Counted from the first letter of the stretch, positions 17,822-27,284 are shown. The stretch is DNA of 51,882 bases from Ruminococcaceae bacterium UBA7212 (GCA_002490525.1 DKUE01000028.1:1-51882); one strand, 5' to 3'. Made by a program: numbers and translations. The notes: generated by a model not told the origin, from the letters alone.

Positions 17822-18897
17822 GCGCGCACCTCCCCTAACATTGCAATAAAACGGTCAAATATCCAAGATGTACTGCTGTCCGGACTGCCGTTCGGTGTAA
17901 ACTGCACACTCAAAGCAGGCACAGACGGGTAAAACAGCCCTTCGACAGAGCCATCATTAATATTAGTCATCAAAATCTCTGCGGTGTTTGACGGAAGACT
18001 TTCTTTATCAACCGTATAACCGTGATTCTGTTCCGTGACCATCAGCTTTCCCGTTTCCGCAACCAAAACAGGCTGATTAGAACCCCGATGCCCCTGCGGC
18101 ATTTTTATAATTTTTGCATGCTCCGCCAAAGCGAGCATCTGATGCCCCAGACCCACGGCAAATACGGGAAGCCCCGATTTTATCATTTCAGCAATGTTTC
18201 GAATCAAAACAGGGTCATCATCCGGGTCGGCAGGACCGTCGGAAAGGAAAATTCCGTTCGGATTTAATGCCGTCACCTGCTCTACGGTACAGGACGCAGG
18301 TAAAATATCAACGGAACAACCGCGGGAAAGAAATGCATCCAAAATTTTGCGGGGAAATCCGTAATCCGGCACAGCGATACGGTATTTCTCATTTTCAGCC
18401 TGTATATGCTGCGGCGATTTGACCGTAACTGCCTCTACAGCGCCAGAGACAGTGTACGCCCGTATTTTTTCCAACAACATCTCCCGATTGTCTAACGTGT
18501 CGGTAATTGCGCCCTTCATATAGCCCTTATCCCGCAGAATACGTGTCAAACGCCGCGTGTCGATGCCGCTTAACCCGACAATCCCGCGTTTCAGCAGGTA
18601 TTCATGTAAAGATATGCCGCCTGCAGGCACCTTGCACCACTCACGGACAATATACCCGTTTGACATAATATCGGAATCGCGGTTTTCATCGGTCACACCA
18701 CGGTTGCCGACCAACGGATAAGTTTGCGCAACAATTTGTCCATAATAAGTCGGGTCAGACAACAGCTCCTCGTAAGAGGCCGTACAGGTATTAAACACCA
18801 CTTCTCCGATTGCTGTGCCTGTTTTTCCCATGGAATTCCCGACAAAAACAGTTCCGTCCTCCAACAGCAAATAAGCTTTGTTTGTATGTTCCGCCAT
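17818..18897 (-). CDS. carA: degenerate carbamoyl-phosphate synthetase small subunit (CarA-like, glutaminase triad lost)
   Basis: 359 residues, near normal length. The N-terminal CarA domain (LLLEDGTVFVGNSMG, GEVVFNT, SGIDTRRLTRILRDKG) and the class I amidotransferase domain (GIFLSDGPADPDDDP, QNHGYTVD) are complete. The nucleophile elbow is VGLGHQ, with Gly249 (codon 18151-18153) where active enzymes have Cys. The usual HPE of the catalytic dyad region is TPN within SVQFTPNGSPD, so His and Glu are gone too. It cannot hydrolyse glutamine by the known mechanism. Start ATG 18897 has AGGAG 9 bases upstream. It overlaps carB by 4 bases and follows pyrF by about 20. It may partner the equally degenerate CarB. 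Confidence 0.88.
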   Translation of the reverse strand: MAEHTNKAYLLLEDGTVFVGNSMGKTGTAIGEVVFNTCTASYEELLSDPTYYGQIVAQTYPLVGNRGVTDENRDSDIMSNGYIVREWCKVPAGGISLHEYLLKRGIVGLSGIDTRRLTRILRDKGYMKGAITDTLDNREMLLEKIRAYTVSGAVEAVTVKSPQHIQAENEKYRIAVPDYGFPRKILDAFLSRGCSVDILPASCTVEQVTALNPNGIFLSDGPADPDDDPVLIRNIAEMIKSGLPVFAVGLGHQMLALAEHAKIIKMPQGHRGSNQPVLVAETGKLMVTEQNHGYTVDKESLPSNTAEILMTNINDGSVEGLFYPSVPALSVQFTPNGSPDSSTSWIFDRFIAMLGEVRA

Positions 18898-18916
18898 AAG
18901 GATTTACTCCTTTATC

Positions 18917-19834
18917 TTATTTTAAAGCCGCCGTAATTTCATCGCGCATACGGATAGCTTCCGCGCGCGCCGCGTCCGCATAGGCTTCTTCTTTCCAGTC
19001 GCCTTTCTTATAAGCGCACATAATTGCACGGGAAGAATTGATAATCGCACCCAAACCGTGCTCATCAAAAGCAGGTGCTACATCCTGCGCCGCGCCTCCC
19101 TGTGCACCGTAGCCGGGCACTAAAAACATCGTGTGCGGCAAAGCTTCGCGCAGTTCACCAAGCTGAGCAGGATAGGTCGCGCCTACTACCGCACCGACAG
19201 CGGAATAACCGTATGCTCCGCGCGTATCCGCGCCCCACTGTTCACACATATCACCTACGGTTCTGTAAACGGTTTTATCTGCAATCTGTTTATCCTGCAG
19301 TTCCCCTGATGAGGGATTTGATGTCTTTACAAGCACGAAAATGCCTTTATCCTTTTCCCTGCAAATCGGCAAGAGCGGATTTATGCCGTCACTGCCGAGA
19401 TAGCCGTTCACGGTCAGTGCATCGCTGTCAAACGGTGCAAAAACGGCATCTTCTACAGATACTTCGCCGAGATGTGCCGCCGCATAGGCTTCCATTGTTG
19501 TACCGATATCATTGCGTTTCCCGTCGGTAATCACAAAAAGTCCCTTTTCTTTTGCATAGGCAATCGTATCATGCAATGCCTTTACGCCCTGCCAACCATA
19601 CATTTCGTAATATGCACACTGTGGTTTTACCGCCGGCACAATATCATAAAGCGCATCAATCAAGCCTTTATTAAAAGTGAGAAGTGCATCGGCAGCCCCT
19701 TCTAAGGTCTGCCCGTATTTCTGAAAAGACGCCTCTTTTATAAATCGCGGCACAAAGGCAAGCTTCGGGTCCAAGCCCGCCACTGTCGGATTCTTCTTTT
19801 TAAGAATTGCCTCGCAAAGTCTGTCAAAGCCCAT
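18917..19834 (-). CDS. pyrF: orotidine-5'-phosphate decarboxylase, PyrF type 2
   Basis: Decarboxylates OMP to UMP, the last step of UMP synthesis. At 305 residues it is the long (type 2) form, with AGLDPKL, KPQCAYYEMYGW, the catalytic DGKRNDIGTT carrying the Lys-Asp network and a phosphate-gripper region VPGYGAQGGAAQD. It is intact. Start ATG 19834 shares one base with the pyrC stop (TAATG), with GGGGAA upstream. Confidence 0.95.
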   Translation of the reverse strand: MGFDRLCEAILKKKNPTVAGLDPKLAFVPRFIKEASFQKYGQTLEGAADALLTFNKGLIDALYDIVPAVKPQCAYYEMYGWQGVKALHDTIAYAKEKGLFVITDGKRNDIGTTMEAYAAAHLGEVSVEDAVFAPFDSDALTVNGYLGSDGINPLLPICREKDKGIFVLVKTSNPSSGELQDKQIADKTVYRTVGDMCEQWGADTRGAYGYSAVGAVVGATYPAQLGELREALPHTMFLVPGYGAQGGAAQDVAPAFDEHGLGAIINSSRAIMCAYKKGDWKEEAYADAARAEAIRMRDEITAALK

Positions 19835-21129
19835 TATTCATTCCCCTTTGTAAGTTCATCATATACAATTTCACCGTTTAACACGGTCATTTTCACTTTA
19901 GACTGCAAAGTGCAGTTTTTAAATACACAATTCTTGGATTTACCGTGCAATGCATTCACGTCTACCGTCCAAAGCGCATTTTCATCTATCAAAATCAAAT
20001 CCGCCCTCGCCCCTACACGCAGAGTGCCTGCATCAATACCCAAAATTTGTGCGGGTACATATGACATTCTGCGCAAAAGCGCCGAAACTGTCATCGCACC
20101 GCTTTTTACAAGTGCGGTATAGCTTGCGGCAAAAGAGGTCTCCATGCCGACAACGCCGTTGGGCGCTTTGTAAAAATCACTTTTTTCATTCACCGTATGC
20201 GGCGCGTGGTCAGTGGCAACAGCATCCAGCGTACCGTCCAGCAAAGCCTGAAAAATTGCACGGCGGTCTGACTCAGACCGTAACGGAGGATTCATGCGGT
20301 AATCTGCATCTTTCGCCGCCAGTCTTTCCTCTGTAAACATAAAATAATGCGGACAGGTTTCCGCCGAGATGCGAAGCCCGCGTTTTTTGGCATCTGCAAT
20401 CAACGCTACACTGCCCTTTGTGCTGACATGACAAATATGCAAACGCGTATTTACAGGCGCGTTCATAAGTAATGCAATTTCACGTACCGTGCCGACATCC
20501 TCCGCACTGTTCGGAATCCCCTCGGCGGACAGTTGTTCGGCAAGTACGCATTGATTCATAATGCCCTTGCCCGAAAGTGACTTATCTTCGGTATGTGCCA
20601 AAATCGGCAAATCTAACGCCGCCGCTTTTTCCATAGCACGGCGCATCAAATTAGCAGTTGCTACAGGCACACCGTCATCGGAAAAGGCACAGGCACCCGC
20701 CGCCGCAAGCGCATCCATATCAGAAAGCGTTTCGCCATGCAGACCCATGGTGATTGCCGCCACAGGCAACACATGTGCTTTGGCAGATTTGGCTTTTTCT
20801 AAAATATACTGAACAGTTTCGGTTGTATCACAGGTTGGATTGGTATTGGGCATTGCACACAGTGTGGTTACGCCGCCTGCCGCCGCCGCCGCACAGCCTG
20901 TATATATATCTTCCTTTTCCGTAAATCCCGGGTCACGCAAATGGGTATGAATGTCAACAAGCCCCGGGGCTAAAATCAGCCCCGAAGCATCAATTTGTCT
21001 TGCGTTTTCGAAAACGGTATTTTTACCGATTTGTGCAATTTTTCCGTTTTTGCAGAACACATTACACACGCAATCCATGTTCTGCGACGGGTCAATCACC
21101 CGTGCGTTGGTAAACAGAATATCTGACAT
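19834..21129 (-). CDS. pyrC: dihydroorotase PyrC, class I
   Basis: Zinc amidohydrolase cyclising carbamoyl-aspartate to dihydroorotate. The metal ligands are in place: DIHTHLRDPG near residue 60, AFSDDG near 150, LAHTED near 178, LHICHVST near 230 and ATDHAPH near 303. 431 residues, normal. Start ATG 21129 has AAGGGAG 6-7 bases upstream; the longer frame to 21189 overlaps the PBP gene. First pyrimidine gene of the operon, 10 bases after the PBP stop. pyrB and pyrE, needed for the full pathway, are not in the window. Confidence 0.96.
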   Translation of the reverse strand: MSDILFTNARVIDPSQNMDCVCNVFCKNGKIAQIGKNTVFENARQIDASGLILAPGLVDIHTHLRDPGFTEKEDIYTGCAAAAAGGVTTLCAMPNTNPTCDTTETVQYILEKAKSAKAHVLPVAAITMGLHGETLSDMDALAAAGACAFSDDGVPVATANLMRRAMEKAAALDLPILAHTEDKSLSGKGIMNQCVLAEQLSAEGIPNSAEDVGTVREIALLMNAPVNTRLHICHVSTKGSVALIADAKKRGLRISAETCPHYFMFTEERLAAKDADYRMNPPLRSESDRRAIFQALLDGTLDAVATDHAPHTVNEKSDFYKAPNGVVGMETSFAASYTALVKSGAMTVSALLRRMSYVPAQILGIDAGTLRVGARADLILIDENALWTVDVNALHGKSKNCVFKNCTLQSKVKMTVLNGEIVYDELTKGNE

Positions 21130-21139
21130 GGTATCTCCC

Positions 21140-23440
21140 TTAATGCGAAGGATTTGCAGACTCACCGCTTGTAGGCTCTGTATCTGCACCGGTTACAGGT
21201 GCGGAAGATTCTTCGGATGGAGCAACAGACTGCGGTTCCGTTGCAGGTGTTTCTTCCGGAGCATCCTGTACAGCGCCGGTACAGGAAGTACACCGTCCCG
21301 GCAGATTTTCTTTGGAATACCAACCCATAGCCTTACTCGGACAGTTATCGCTCGCCAATAATCCCGTTGCAGTACAATACGCATGCTGTTCAACAATCGG
21401 CGAAAACTTTGTGAAAGATTTGGATTCCAAACCTTTGTGTACGGCATTCATAACCGCATCAAAAATGGCACCCGACGGGCTTCCCGAAACATAATTGGAA
21501 ATGGACTTTTGCATATCACAACCAAACCAAACCGCCGCAACATAATACGGTGTGCCGCCGACAAACCAACGGTCATTGTCATCTGTGGTTGTACCGGTTT
21601 TGGCAAACATAACAGAATTTTTTAAACCATACTTCAATCCGGTTGCCTGCCCTGCCGCGTCCGTGACAACGGTTTGCAACAGTTCATTCATAATATCCGC
21701 TGTGTCGGGAGATATTATTTGCTCGCCCTCTGTCTCTTCATGCTGTAAGAGAACTTTGGAACCGTTGCTGTTCGTCACCTTATAATAACAATAGGGTTCA
21801 AAGTATTTGCCGCCGTTGCCAAAGGCTGCGTACGCCGCTGCCATTTCCAAGGTAGTAACGCCTTTATACGTACCGCCGACCGCCAAAGAAGATGTATTTT
21901 TATCAGTCGGGTCAATAATCTTTTTCAGATGGAACTTCTGCGTTGCGTAGTCAAAACTGGTTTCAAACCCCATTTTTTTCAAAATTTGCGCTGGTACGGT
22001 ATTATAGGATTTGCAGATAGCCTTTTGCACATTGACTTTTGAATCCGGAGAACCGGGGTCATTACCGTAGTTCACAGGACCGTAGCCGCCGTCTTTATAA
22101 TAATGCGGAATACCGTAGTTGGTAATCATACTGCTCCAGTTCACATATTTCTCGTTTATGGCAGGTGCATAAATTGTAATCGGCTTGATAGAAGACCCCG
22201 GTTGACGGTAGGAATTCGCCGCACGGTTGAGCCCGCGGTTCTGCGTTTTTTCGCCTGCACCGCCGACCATACCGACAATGCGACCGCTGTAGTCCATAAT
22301 TGTCATTGCCGATTGCGCATCGTCAATATTTTTGTTGTATTTCGGGAAAGAGGTTCGGTTGACATAAACCGATTCCATCACTTCCTGAATACGTAAATCC
22401 ACAGCACAGTAAATCCGCAACCCGCCCGAATAAATGGTCGAAGAAGCCTGTGAAGGCGTGTATCCGTATTGGTCAATCAAATCATCACGAACACTCTGAA
22501 TCACATAATCGACATAATAACTCCAAATGGCATTTTCGGTTCGCGTCTTTTTAGAGGCCAGCTCTTCCGACGGCACATAATTTTCACTGTTGGTAAAAAC
22601 CATTTCGTAAGCCACAGCTTCATCATGCTGTTCCTTTGTAATCATGCCTTCATGCTCCATGTTTTCAAGGCAAGTCAGCTGTCGCTTACGGTTTAAATCC
22701 GGATGCAGAAGCGGGTCGTTTTTGGAGGGTGCCTGTGTAATCGCCGCCAAAGACGCACACTCAGCCAAATTCAAATCCTGCACATTTTTGCCGAAATATT
22801 TTTCAGATGCCGTCTGCACGCCGTAACAGCCATGGCTCATATAAACCGTGTTCATATATGCCTCCAAAACAGTTTCCTTGGAGACATTTTTTTCGAGGTT
22901 CAGCGCCATTAAAATTTCATAGAATTTACGGTTTAGGGTACGTTTGTTTTCCCCGGTCAGGTTTTTAATCAACTGCTGGGTTAATGTGGAACCGCCTGTT
23001 TCGCCTCTATCCTTGATAATGGCGGACATAGTTCTGAACCAGTCCACGCCCTTGTGCTTGTAGAAACGCTTATCTTCCAGTGCAATATATGCATTAGCAA
23101 GCTCCTGCGGGATAACACTTTCTTCGGAATTTTCGCGGTAGGTTACCCAAACGCGGTTTTGCTCGCCGTGCAGACGCGCAATCTCCGTCACCTCGTTATT
23201 CGCATCATAAGCATAGATAAACGTCGTTTGATCTTGGTTTTCCTTGTATTCCTCCAAATTGACCTTCGGTTCACCGTTTACATAGGAAACCATAAAAGAC
23301 AACACATATATACCGACCGTGGACACAGTCAATATCGCTGTAAGCGCAATTGCAAGCAAAGCCGTTACGGTCACGCGCTGTTTTTGGGTAATCGGCTTTT
23401 TGCGCTTTTGTGTATTCTGTTTGCTTCGATGGACAGCCAT
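21140..23440 (-). CDS. class A penicillin-binding protein (PBP1A type)
   Basis: Bifunctional peptidoglycan glycosyltransferase/transpeptidase at the outer membrane face. A short basic cytoplasmic tail and one transmembrane helix (about residues 25-55) precede a GT51 domain with Glu122 in ALEDKRFYKHKGVD and GGSTLTQQLIKNL. The transpeptidase has Ser416-x-x-Lys419 (PGSSIKP), the SxN motif KSYN and KTGTT. The C-terminus has a Cys-rich segment (CTATGLL, CPSK, CTSC) and a disordered Glu/Ser/Pro tail. Start ATG 23440 with GGAGG upstream. It heads the operon that continues into pyrC with a 10-base gap, an uncommon pairing. Confidence 0.94.
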   Translation of the reverse strand: MAVHRSKQNTQKRKKPITQKQRVTVTALLAIALTAILTVSTVGIYVLSFMVSYVNGEPKVNLEEYKENQDQTTFIYAYDANNEVTEIARLHGEQNRVWVTYRENSEESVIPQELANAYIALEDKRFYKHKGVDWFRTMSAIIKDRGETGGSTLTQQLIKNLTGENKRTLNRKFYEILMALNLEKNVSKETVLEAYMNTVYMSHGCYGVQTASEKYFGKNVQDLNLAECASLAAITQAPSKNDPLLHPDLNRKRQLTCLENMEHEGMITKEQHDEAVAYEMVFTNSENYVPSEELASKKTRTENAIWSYYVDYVIQSVRDDLIDQYGYTPSQASSTIYSGGLRIYCAVDLRIQEVMESVYVNRTSFPKYNKNIDDAQSAMTIMDYSGRIVGMVGGAGEKTQNRGLNRAANSYRQPGSSIKPITIYAPAINEKYVNWSSMITNYGIPHYYKDGGYGPVNYGNDPGSPDSKVNVQKAICKSYNTVPAQILKKMGFETSFDYATQKFHLKKIIDPTDKNTSSLAVGGTYKGVTTLEMAAAYAAFGNGGKYFEPYCYYKVTNSNGSKVLLQHEETEGEQIISPDTADIMNELLQTVVTDAAGQATGLKYGLKNSVMFAKTGTTTDDNDRWFVGGTPYYVAAVWFGCDMQKSISNYVSGSPSGAIFDAVMNAVHKGLESKSFTKFSPIVEQHAYCTATGLLASDNCPSKAMGWYSKENLPGRCTSCTGAVQDAPEETPATEPQSVAPSEESSAPVTGADTEPTSGESANPSH

Positions 23441-23613
23441 AGAGAACCTCCGTAAGCATAATAAAATCGAATAAATCTATTGTAAGTTTCTTGGCAGACA
23501 ATGGTATTGTAACATATTTTCGCCTGTATTTCATTAAAAATTTCTAATTTTCACCGAATTTTAATAAAAAAGAAAAACTTTGCCAAAAATACATACGAAA
23601 GGAAGTGACCGAA

Positions 23614-23934
23614 ATGCAAAAAACCTTACAAAAATGTATTTTAATTTCTGTTTGCGGACTGTTGGTCATTGCTTTTGCCGGATATTTTTCACTCAATGCC
23701 GGAGAAAACACAGTGCAAACCACCACTGCGGCACAAGAAGTACAGCCGCAGTATACATTTTCCCAGTACCAAGGCAAGCTTGCGCTGTATCAGCGCGGTT
23801 ACGCTATGCCCGTGGAAATTTTCGATGTATATTTAGACACCCTTCCCGAAGAAGAACGGCTTTTGGTTACAGCAGGCATCTGTGCCGAAACAGACGCAGA
23901 AATCCAAAAAATTATTGAGGACTATACCAGCTGA
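23614..23934 (+). CDS. small membrane protein with BofC C-terminal-like domain
   Basis: 106 residues from ATG 23614 with GAAAGGAAG 8 bases upstream. One N-terminal helix (about residues 8-28) is followed by YTFSQYQGKLALYQRG, VYLDTLPEEERLLVTAGI and EIQKIIEDYTS. That pattern (beta strands, LP..D/E...L..GI, terminal acidic helix) resembles the small BofC-C-like proteins common in clostridia. The function is unknown; in BofC the domain takes part in sporulation checkpoint control. It is divergent from the PBP gene, and its last 13 bases overlap the converging glycosidase. Confidence 0.7.
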   Translation: MQKTLQKCILISVCGLLVIAFAGYFSLNAGENTVQTTTAAQEVQPQYTFSQYQGKLALYQRGYAMPVEIFDVYLDTLPEEERLLVTAGICAETDAEIQKIIEDYTS

Positions 23935-26639
23935 ACAGAAACATGTAAATCTTCAATACACACAGGAAGCGAAATTTCCAGCATACCGCTGAAGCGGGAT
24001 TGAAATTTCGCAGGCATACCGTTTATAAACACACGGTATTCGGCATTTTCCCGCATAACCAGCAGTAAAGTGCCTTCTGCCTCGCCATAATTCCGAAAAA
24101 CACCCGAAAACTCGGTATAAGCAGAATTAAACTGTGCCGATTGGCAAAACGTGTCAAAGCCGATTTGATATGTACCCGGTTTGAAATATGCCGCCGTCCA
24201 AAGATTGACGGGTGCGGAAAGACCGCCGAAATTATGAAACCACCCGCCGCGCCCTGTTTCGATGCTGAACATTTCAAAGGTATAGTAGGAATACTCCACT
24301 TCTCTTTTCCAAGCTTCTAATGCAGTTTCGGCAATTTTCCAGGCAAAATCCGTTTCGCCGAGGTCCAGCATGGTTTTCCAGACGAACCACTGATGCGACA
24401 GCCACACATTGCCGTTCCAATACCCATTTGTCACATAATACCCCGCCGTTCTGTCTACCGCACTGATACCGACAGACGTAAACAGCTCCCGCGGATTCTT
24501 TAAATGGGAAAGGATACGTTCTTTCTGCAAATCCGTTACTGCACCGGCAACAATCGGATAGATACCGTCCATCGTCTTATTCAGATTTTCACCGTTTTTC
24601 GCACACAAGTGCCCAATCGGTGCACCGTCTGCATCATGCACCACATAAGAAAAATAGCCGCTTTTTTCATCCCAAGAATAGGTTTGCAATGCCTCTGTCA
24701 GACGGCGGATATCCGTTTCGTATTCGGCAATATCCTGTGTTTTACCGATCTGTTCGGCAATAATTTTCAGAAGCTTTGCGGCACGAATCACCTGTGAAGA
24801 GGAAATTACAGGAGCACAAAATTGTTGTATGCCCATTTGATACATTGCTTTTTGCGGCGGTAAATCATCCATACCGCTGCAATTATAGAAATAATCAAAA
24901 GTGGATGTCATACCGCTTTTAAATTTTGCAGTGGTTGAACCGTTAATTTTACCCGCCAGAAAATCATAAAACAGTTTGGCGCGGCTGTAATACGCATACA
25001 GCGCCGTTTTGTCGTTCGTATGATTCAGCATTTCAAAATACTGATACAAATGCACAGGTACGGGCGAACCGTGCAATAAAAATGCATAGTCGGGATTATC
25101 AGCGGTGCTGAAGTACATATCTAAAATACCGTCTGCAATTTCCGGCGCAAACATAGCCATATCCAAACCGATAAAACCGGAATCCCATGTATAAAAGGAA
25201 TCCCAGCGCTTGCCCGGCGTGTGGTGCATAACATATTCCCCATGGCAATACAGCGGATATACCACATTTTGGAACATTGCTGCACGCAGTAACTGATTGG
25301 AAAATGCATATTTTTCACCCGCTGCGGTGTAACCGAGCGGCTCCAGGCCTTCGACTGCACAAGCATACACCTGTTCGTAAAAGTCAGGCGTTTCATAAGT
25401 TGTATCTCCGTAAGAAATAACAGCATATTCCGTATGACTCTCTCCTGGTGCGATATAAATTGTATGCACAACCGTATTATGATAAAAGCCGTCATCGCTG
25501 TGTTTTTCCGAGAACGAGCCCGAAAATTGCTCCATCATATCACCGAAGCTTTCATCAGGCTGTGTAATACGCGAAGTCGGACTATCCTCCAACGAACCGC
25601 TCGGAAAGGCACGGAAACGCGTATCTGCACGAAAAGTACGAATCACAAACGGCTTCTCGACCCCGCTGTAACGATATATAGCCTTTGCTCCGTTTTCCCC
25701 TGTCACAGTTTCTGTCTGTGGCATAAAATTATGATATGTTTTCCGACACTGAATCCTTTCGGCGTCTTCCTGTTCGCAAATCGCCAAAAAATCCAATTCT
25801 ATACCGCCTGTACCGAGAGAAACAAATTCAAATTCATGCATACCCGCTGACAAAGGAGACAAAGGAAGTTTCGCAAGTTGCAAGCCTTTATCTGTTTTCG
25901 GAAAAACAATTTCTTCTCCGTTCAGCGTAAAGGTGCTGTTTTTGCCTTCTGTCGTTTGATAACGGACACAAAGCATCGGCGACCGAAACGCCTGTTCCAG
26001 TGTGAAAGCATAGCTGACACGGTCTCCGGCTTCCTCGCCGAATTTCGGGAATTTCGGCAAAATATAACGGTTATTATCTCTGTCACCTAAACCGCGGTGC
26101 TCGGTAAACGCATCATCAAAAAACTCGCCTTTTTTCATGGCATCCATAGTCTGTGCATCCCATGGACGCGGCGTATGATACCTGTAGCATATGTAATCCA
26201 ATGCATTTTTAAACACACAGTTTTCGGGCAGACGCACCGTAGTTGCGTAGCGTGTCGGGAACTCTAAAGCAGAAAAGAAATTGACAAGACAATTCTGCAT
26301 TAAATCGGAATTGTTAAAAATCTGTGTACGGACAAGTACGCTTTCCTCGGTCAGTTTGGTAAAAGACACATCTGCGTAAATAACATCCTTCCATTCCAAA
26401 TCACAGCGATAGGCGTAATGCGTATAATCACTTTTCGCCGTCCATGGATGCACACCGACAGGAATGGTCACATTCGGCGGACATGTATTCGTGTTGGAAA
26501 CAGCGGGACTGACCACCAAATCAAAACGTACGCCCGGTTCGTCCGCATGATCAACAATTCTGGAAATACCGCTGTATTTTTTGGAATAGGGACCCCATTG
26601 GGGCATAACCGATTTAATTTTTTGCATAATAATTTCCAT
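23922..26639 (-). CDS. GH63/MGH1-like (six-hairpin) glycoside hydrolase
   Basis: 905-residue cytoplasmic protein without a signal peptide. The N-terminal half is beta-rich (sandwich-like, residues 1-430). The second half is an (alpha/alpha)6 toroid with KRWDSFYTWDSGFIGLDMAM near residue 480 and GYYVTNGYWNGNVWLSHQW near residue 745, which hold the acidic catalytic residues in GH63/MGH1-type glucosidases. A closing beta domain follows. The substrate is probably an alpha-linked oligosaccharide; specificity cannot be read. Starts at ATG 26639 or 26627 are both possible, and neither has a clear site. Its leader contains three consecutive hairpins. It converges with the small BofC-like gene. Confidence 0.75.
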   Translation of the reverse strand: MEIIMQKIKSVMPQWGPYSKKYSGISRIVDHADEPGVRFDLVVSPAVSNTNTCPPNVTIPVGVHPWTAKSDYTHYAYRCDLEWKDVIYADVSFTKLTEESVLVRTQIFNNSDLMQNCLVNFFSALEFPTRYATTVRLPENCVFKNALDYICYRYHTPRPWDAQTMDAMKKGEFFDDAFTEHRGLGDRDNNRYILPKFPKFGEEAGDRVSYAFTLEQAFRSPMLCVRYQTTEGKNSTFTLNGEEIVFPKTDKGLQLAKLPLSPLSAGMHEFEFVSLGTGGIELDFLAICEQEDAERIQCRKTYHNFMPQTETVTGENGAKAIYRYSGVEKPFVIRTFRADTRFRAFPSGSLEDSPTSRITQPDESFGDMMEQFSGSFSEKHSDDGFYHNTVVHTIYIAPGESHTEYAVISYGDTTYETPDFYEQVYACAVEGLEPLGYTAAGEKYAFSNQLLRAAMFQNVVYPLYCHGEYVMHHTPGKRWDSFYTWDSGFIGLDMAMFAPEIADGILDMYFSTADNPDYAFLLHGSPVPVHLYQYFEMLNHTNDKTALYAYYSRAKLFYDFLAGKINGSTTAKFKSGMTSTFDYFYNCSGMDDLPPQKAMYQMGIQQFCAPVISSSQVIRAAKLLKIIAEQIGKTQDIAEYETDIRRLTEALQTYSWDEKSGYFSYVVHDADGAPIGHLCAKNGENLNKTMDGIYPIVAGAVTDLQKERILSHLKNPRELFTSVGISAVDRTAGYYVTNGYWNGNVWLSHQWFVWKTMLDLGETDFAWKIAETALEAWKREVEYSYYTFEMFSIETGRGGWFHNFGGLSAPVNLWTAAYFKPGTYQIGFDTFCQSAQFNSAYTEFSGVFRNYGEAEGTLLLVMRENAEYRVFINGMPAKFQSRFSGMLEISLPVCIEDLHVSVQLV

Positions 26640-26675
26640 AGCCTTTCCGGATACAAATAGTTCATTAAAAATCGC

Positions 26676-26792
26676 TTATACGCTTTGCTGTAGCCGGACA
26701 AGGCGTATAATGGAAATTTAGCCATATCAAAATTATGCCGCAGGCAAATTTTGATAGCAATATAGTTTGATTAGCGTGATTCTTCACGCTAA
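26676..26792. repeat. cluster of three hairpins in the glycosidase leader
   Basis: Three inverted repeats in 117 bases: TTATACGC with GCGTATAA (26676-26683/26703-26710), TATCAAAATT with AATTTTGATA (26725-26756, with an inner TGCC/GGCA), and a perfect TTAGCGTGA/TCACGCTAA (26771-26779/26784-26792). None is followed by a T-run. They lie upstream of the minus-strand glycosidase and could be a structured leader or a palindromic repeat element. Confidence 0.6.
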
Positions 26793-27013
26793 CGACCTCT
26801 GCGTAATTTTAGTGTTTTTCTAATATCGGATTATAAAACAAACATACAAATAAAGCAACCAAAACCATTCAGCGCACATAAAAATCAATGCCGACGCAGT
26901 AATACAAAGCGCGCTCCCCCTGCCCTCTGAAGCTACCGAAATCTTTAGAAGAAGGCTTAAAAACAGCGAGCAATCCATACATATATTGCTCGCGACATAT
27001 CCCTCCGGGCAAA

Positions 27014-27048
27014 AGAAAAACCGCAAACCTTTTTCGGCTGCGGTTTTT
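27014..27048 (-). terminator. terminator of the tRNA-Gly transcript
   Basis: On the minus strand AACCGCA pairs with TGCGGTT around CC/GG and a GAAAAA loop, followed by TTTTC. It sits 23 bases beyond the tRNA 3' end. Confidence 0.8.
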
Positions 27049-27070
27049 TGCGGCAATACCGCATATTTTT

Positions 27071-27145
27071 TGGAGCGGGTGATGGGAATCGAACCCACAC
27101 AGCCAGCTTGGAAGGCTGGAATTCTAGCCATTGAACTACACCCGC
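27071..27145 (-). tRNA. tRNA-Gly (anticodon TCC), CCA encoded
   Basis: The minus strand gives a full cloverleaf: acceptor GCGGGTG pairing with CACCCGC, a D arm, anticodon stem CCAGC/GCTGG with loop CTTCCAA (anticodon TCC), a T arm GTGGG-TTCGATT-CCCAT, discriminator T and genomic CCA at 27071-27073. An open frame through it on the same strand is artefactual. Confidence 0.97.
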
Positions 27146-27284
27146 GTAACAACAAAGTAGATTTTATCAAAGAACTGATAAAATGTCAATGACTTCTTGC
27201 AAAAAAACAATATAAATCCCGATAAAATCGGAAAGCTTGCGGAAGCAAACACGATAAAACTTAACGAACTTACTGCTCTGCTAT

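Noticed and set aside
23441..23600. PyrR-type attenuator ahead of the PBP-pyrimidine operon
   Set aside because: No terminator/antiterminator pair or conserved PyrR-binding loop is visible in this AT-rich gap.
26820..27170. 116-codon minus-strand frame across the tRNA-Gly
   Set aside because: It translates straight through the tRNA and its terminator; a well-known artefact of tRNA loci.
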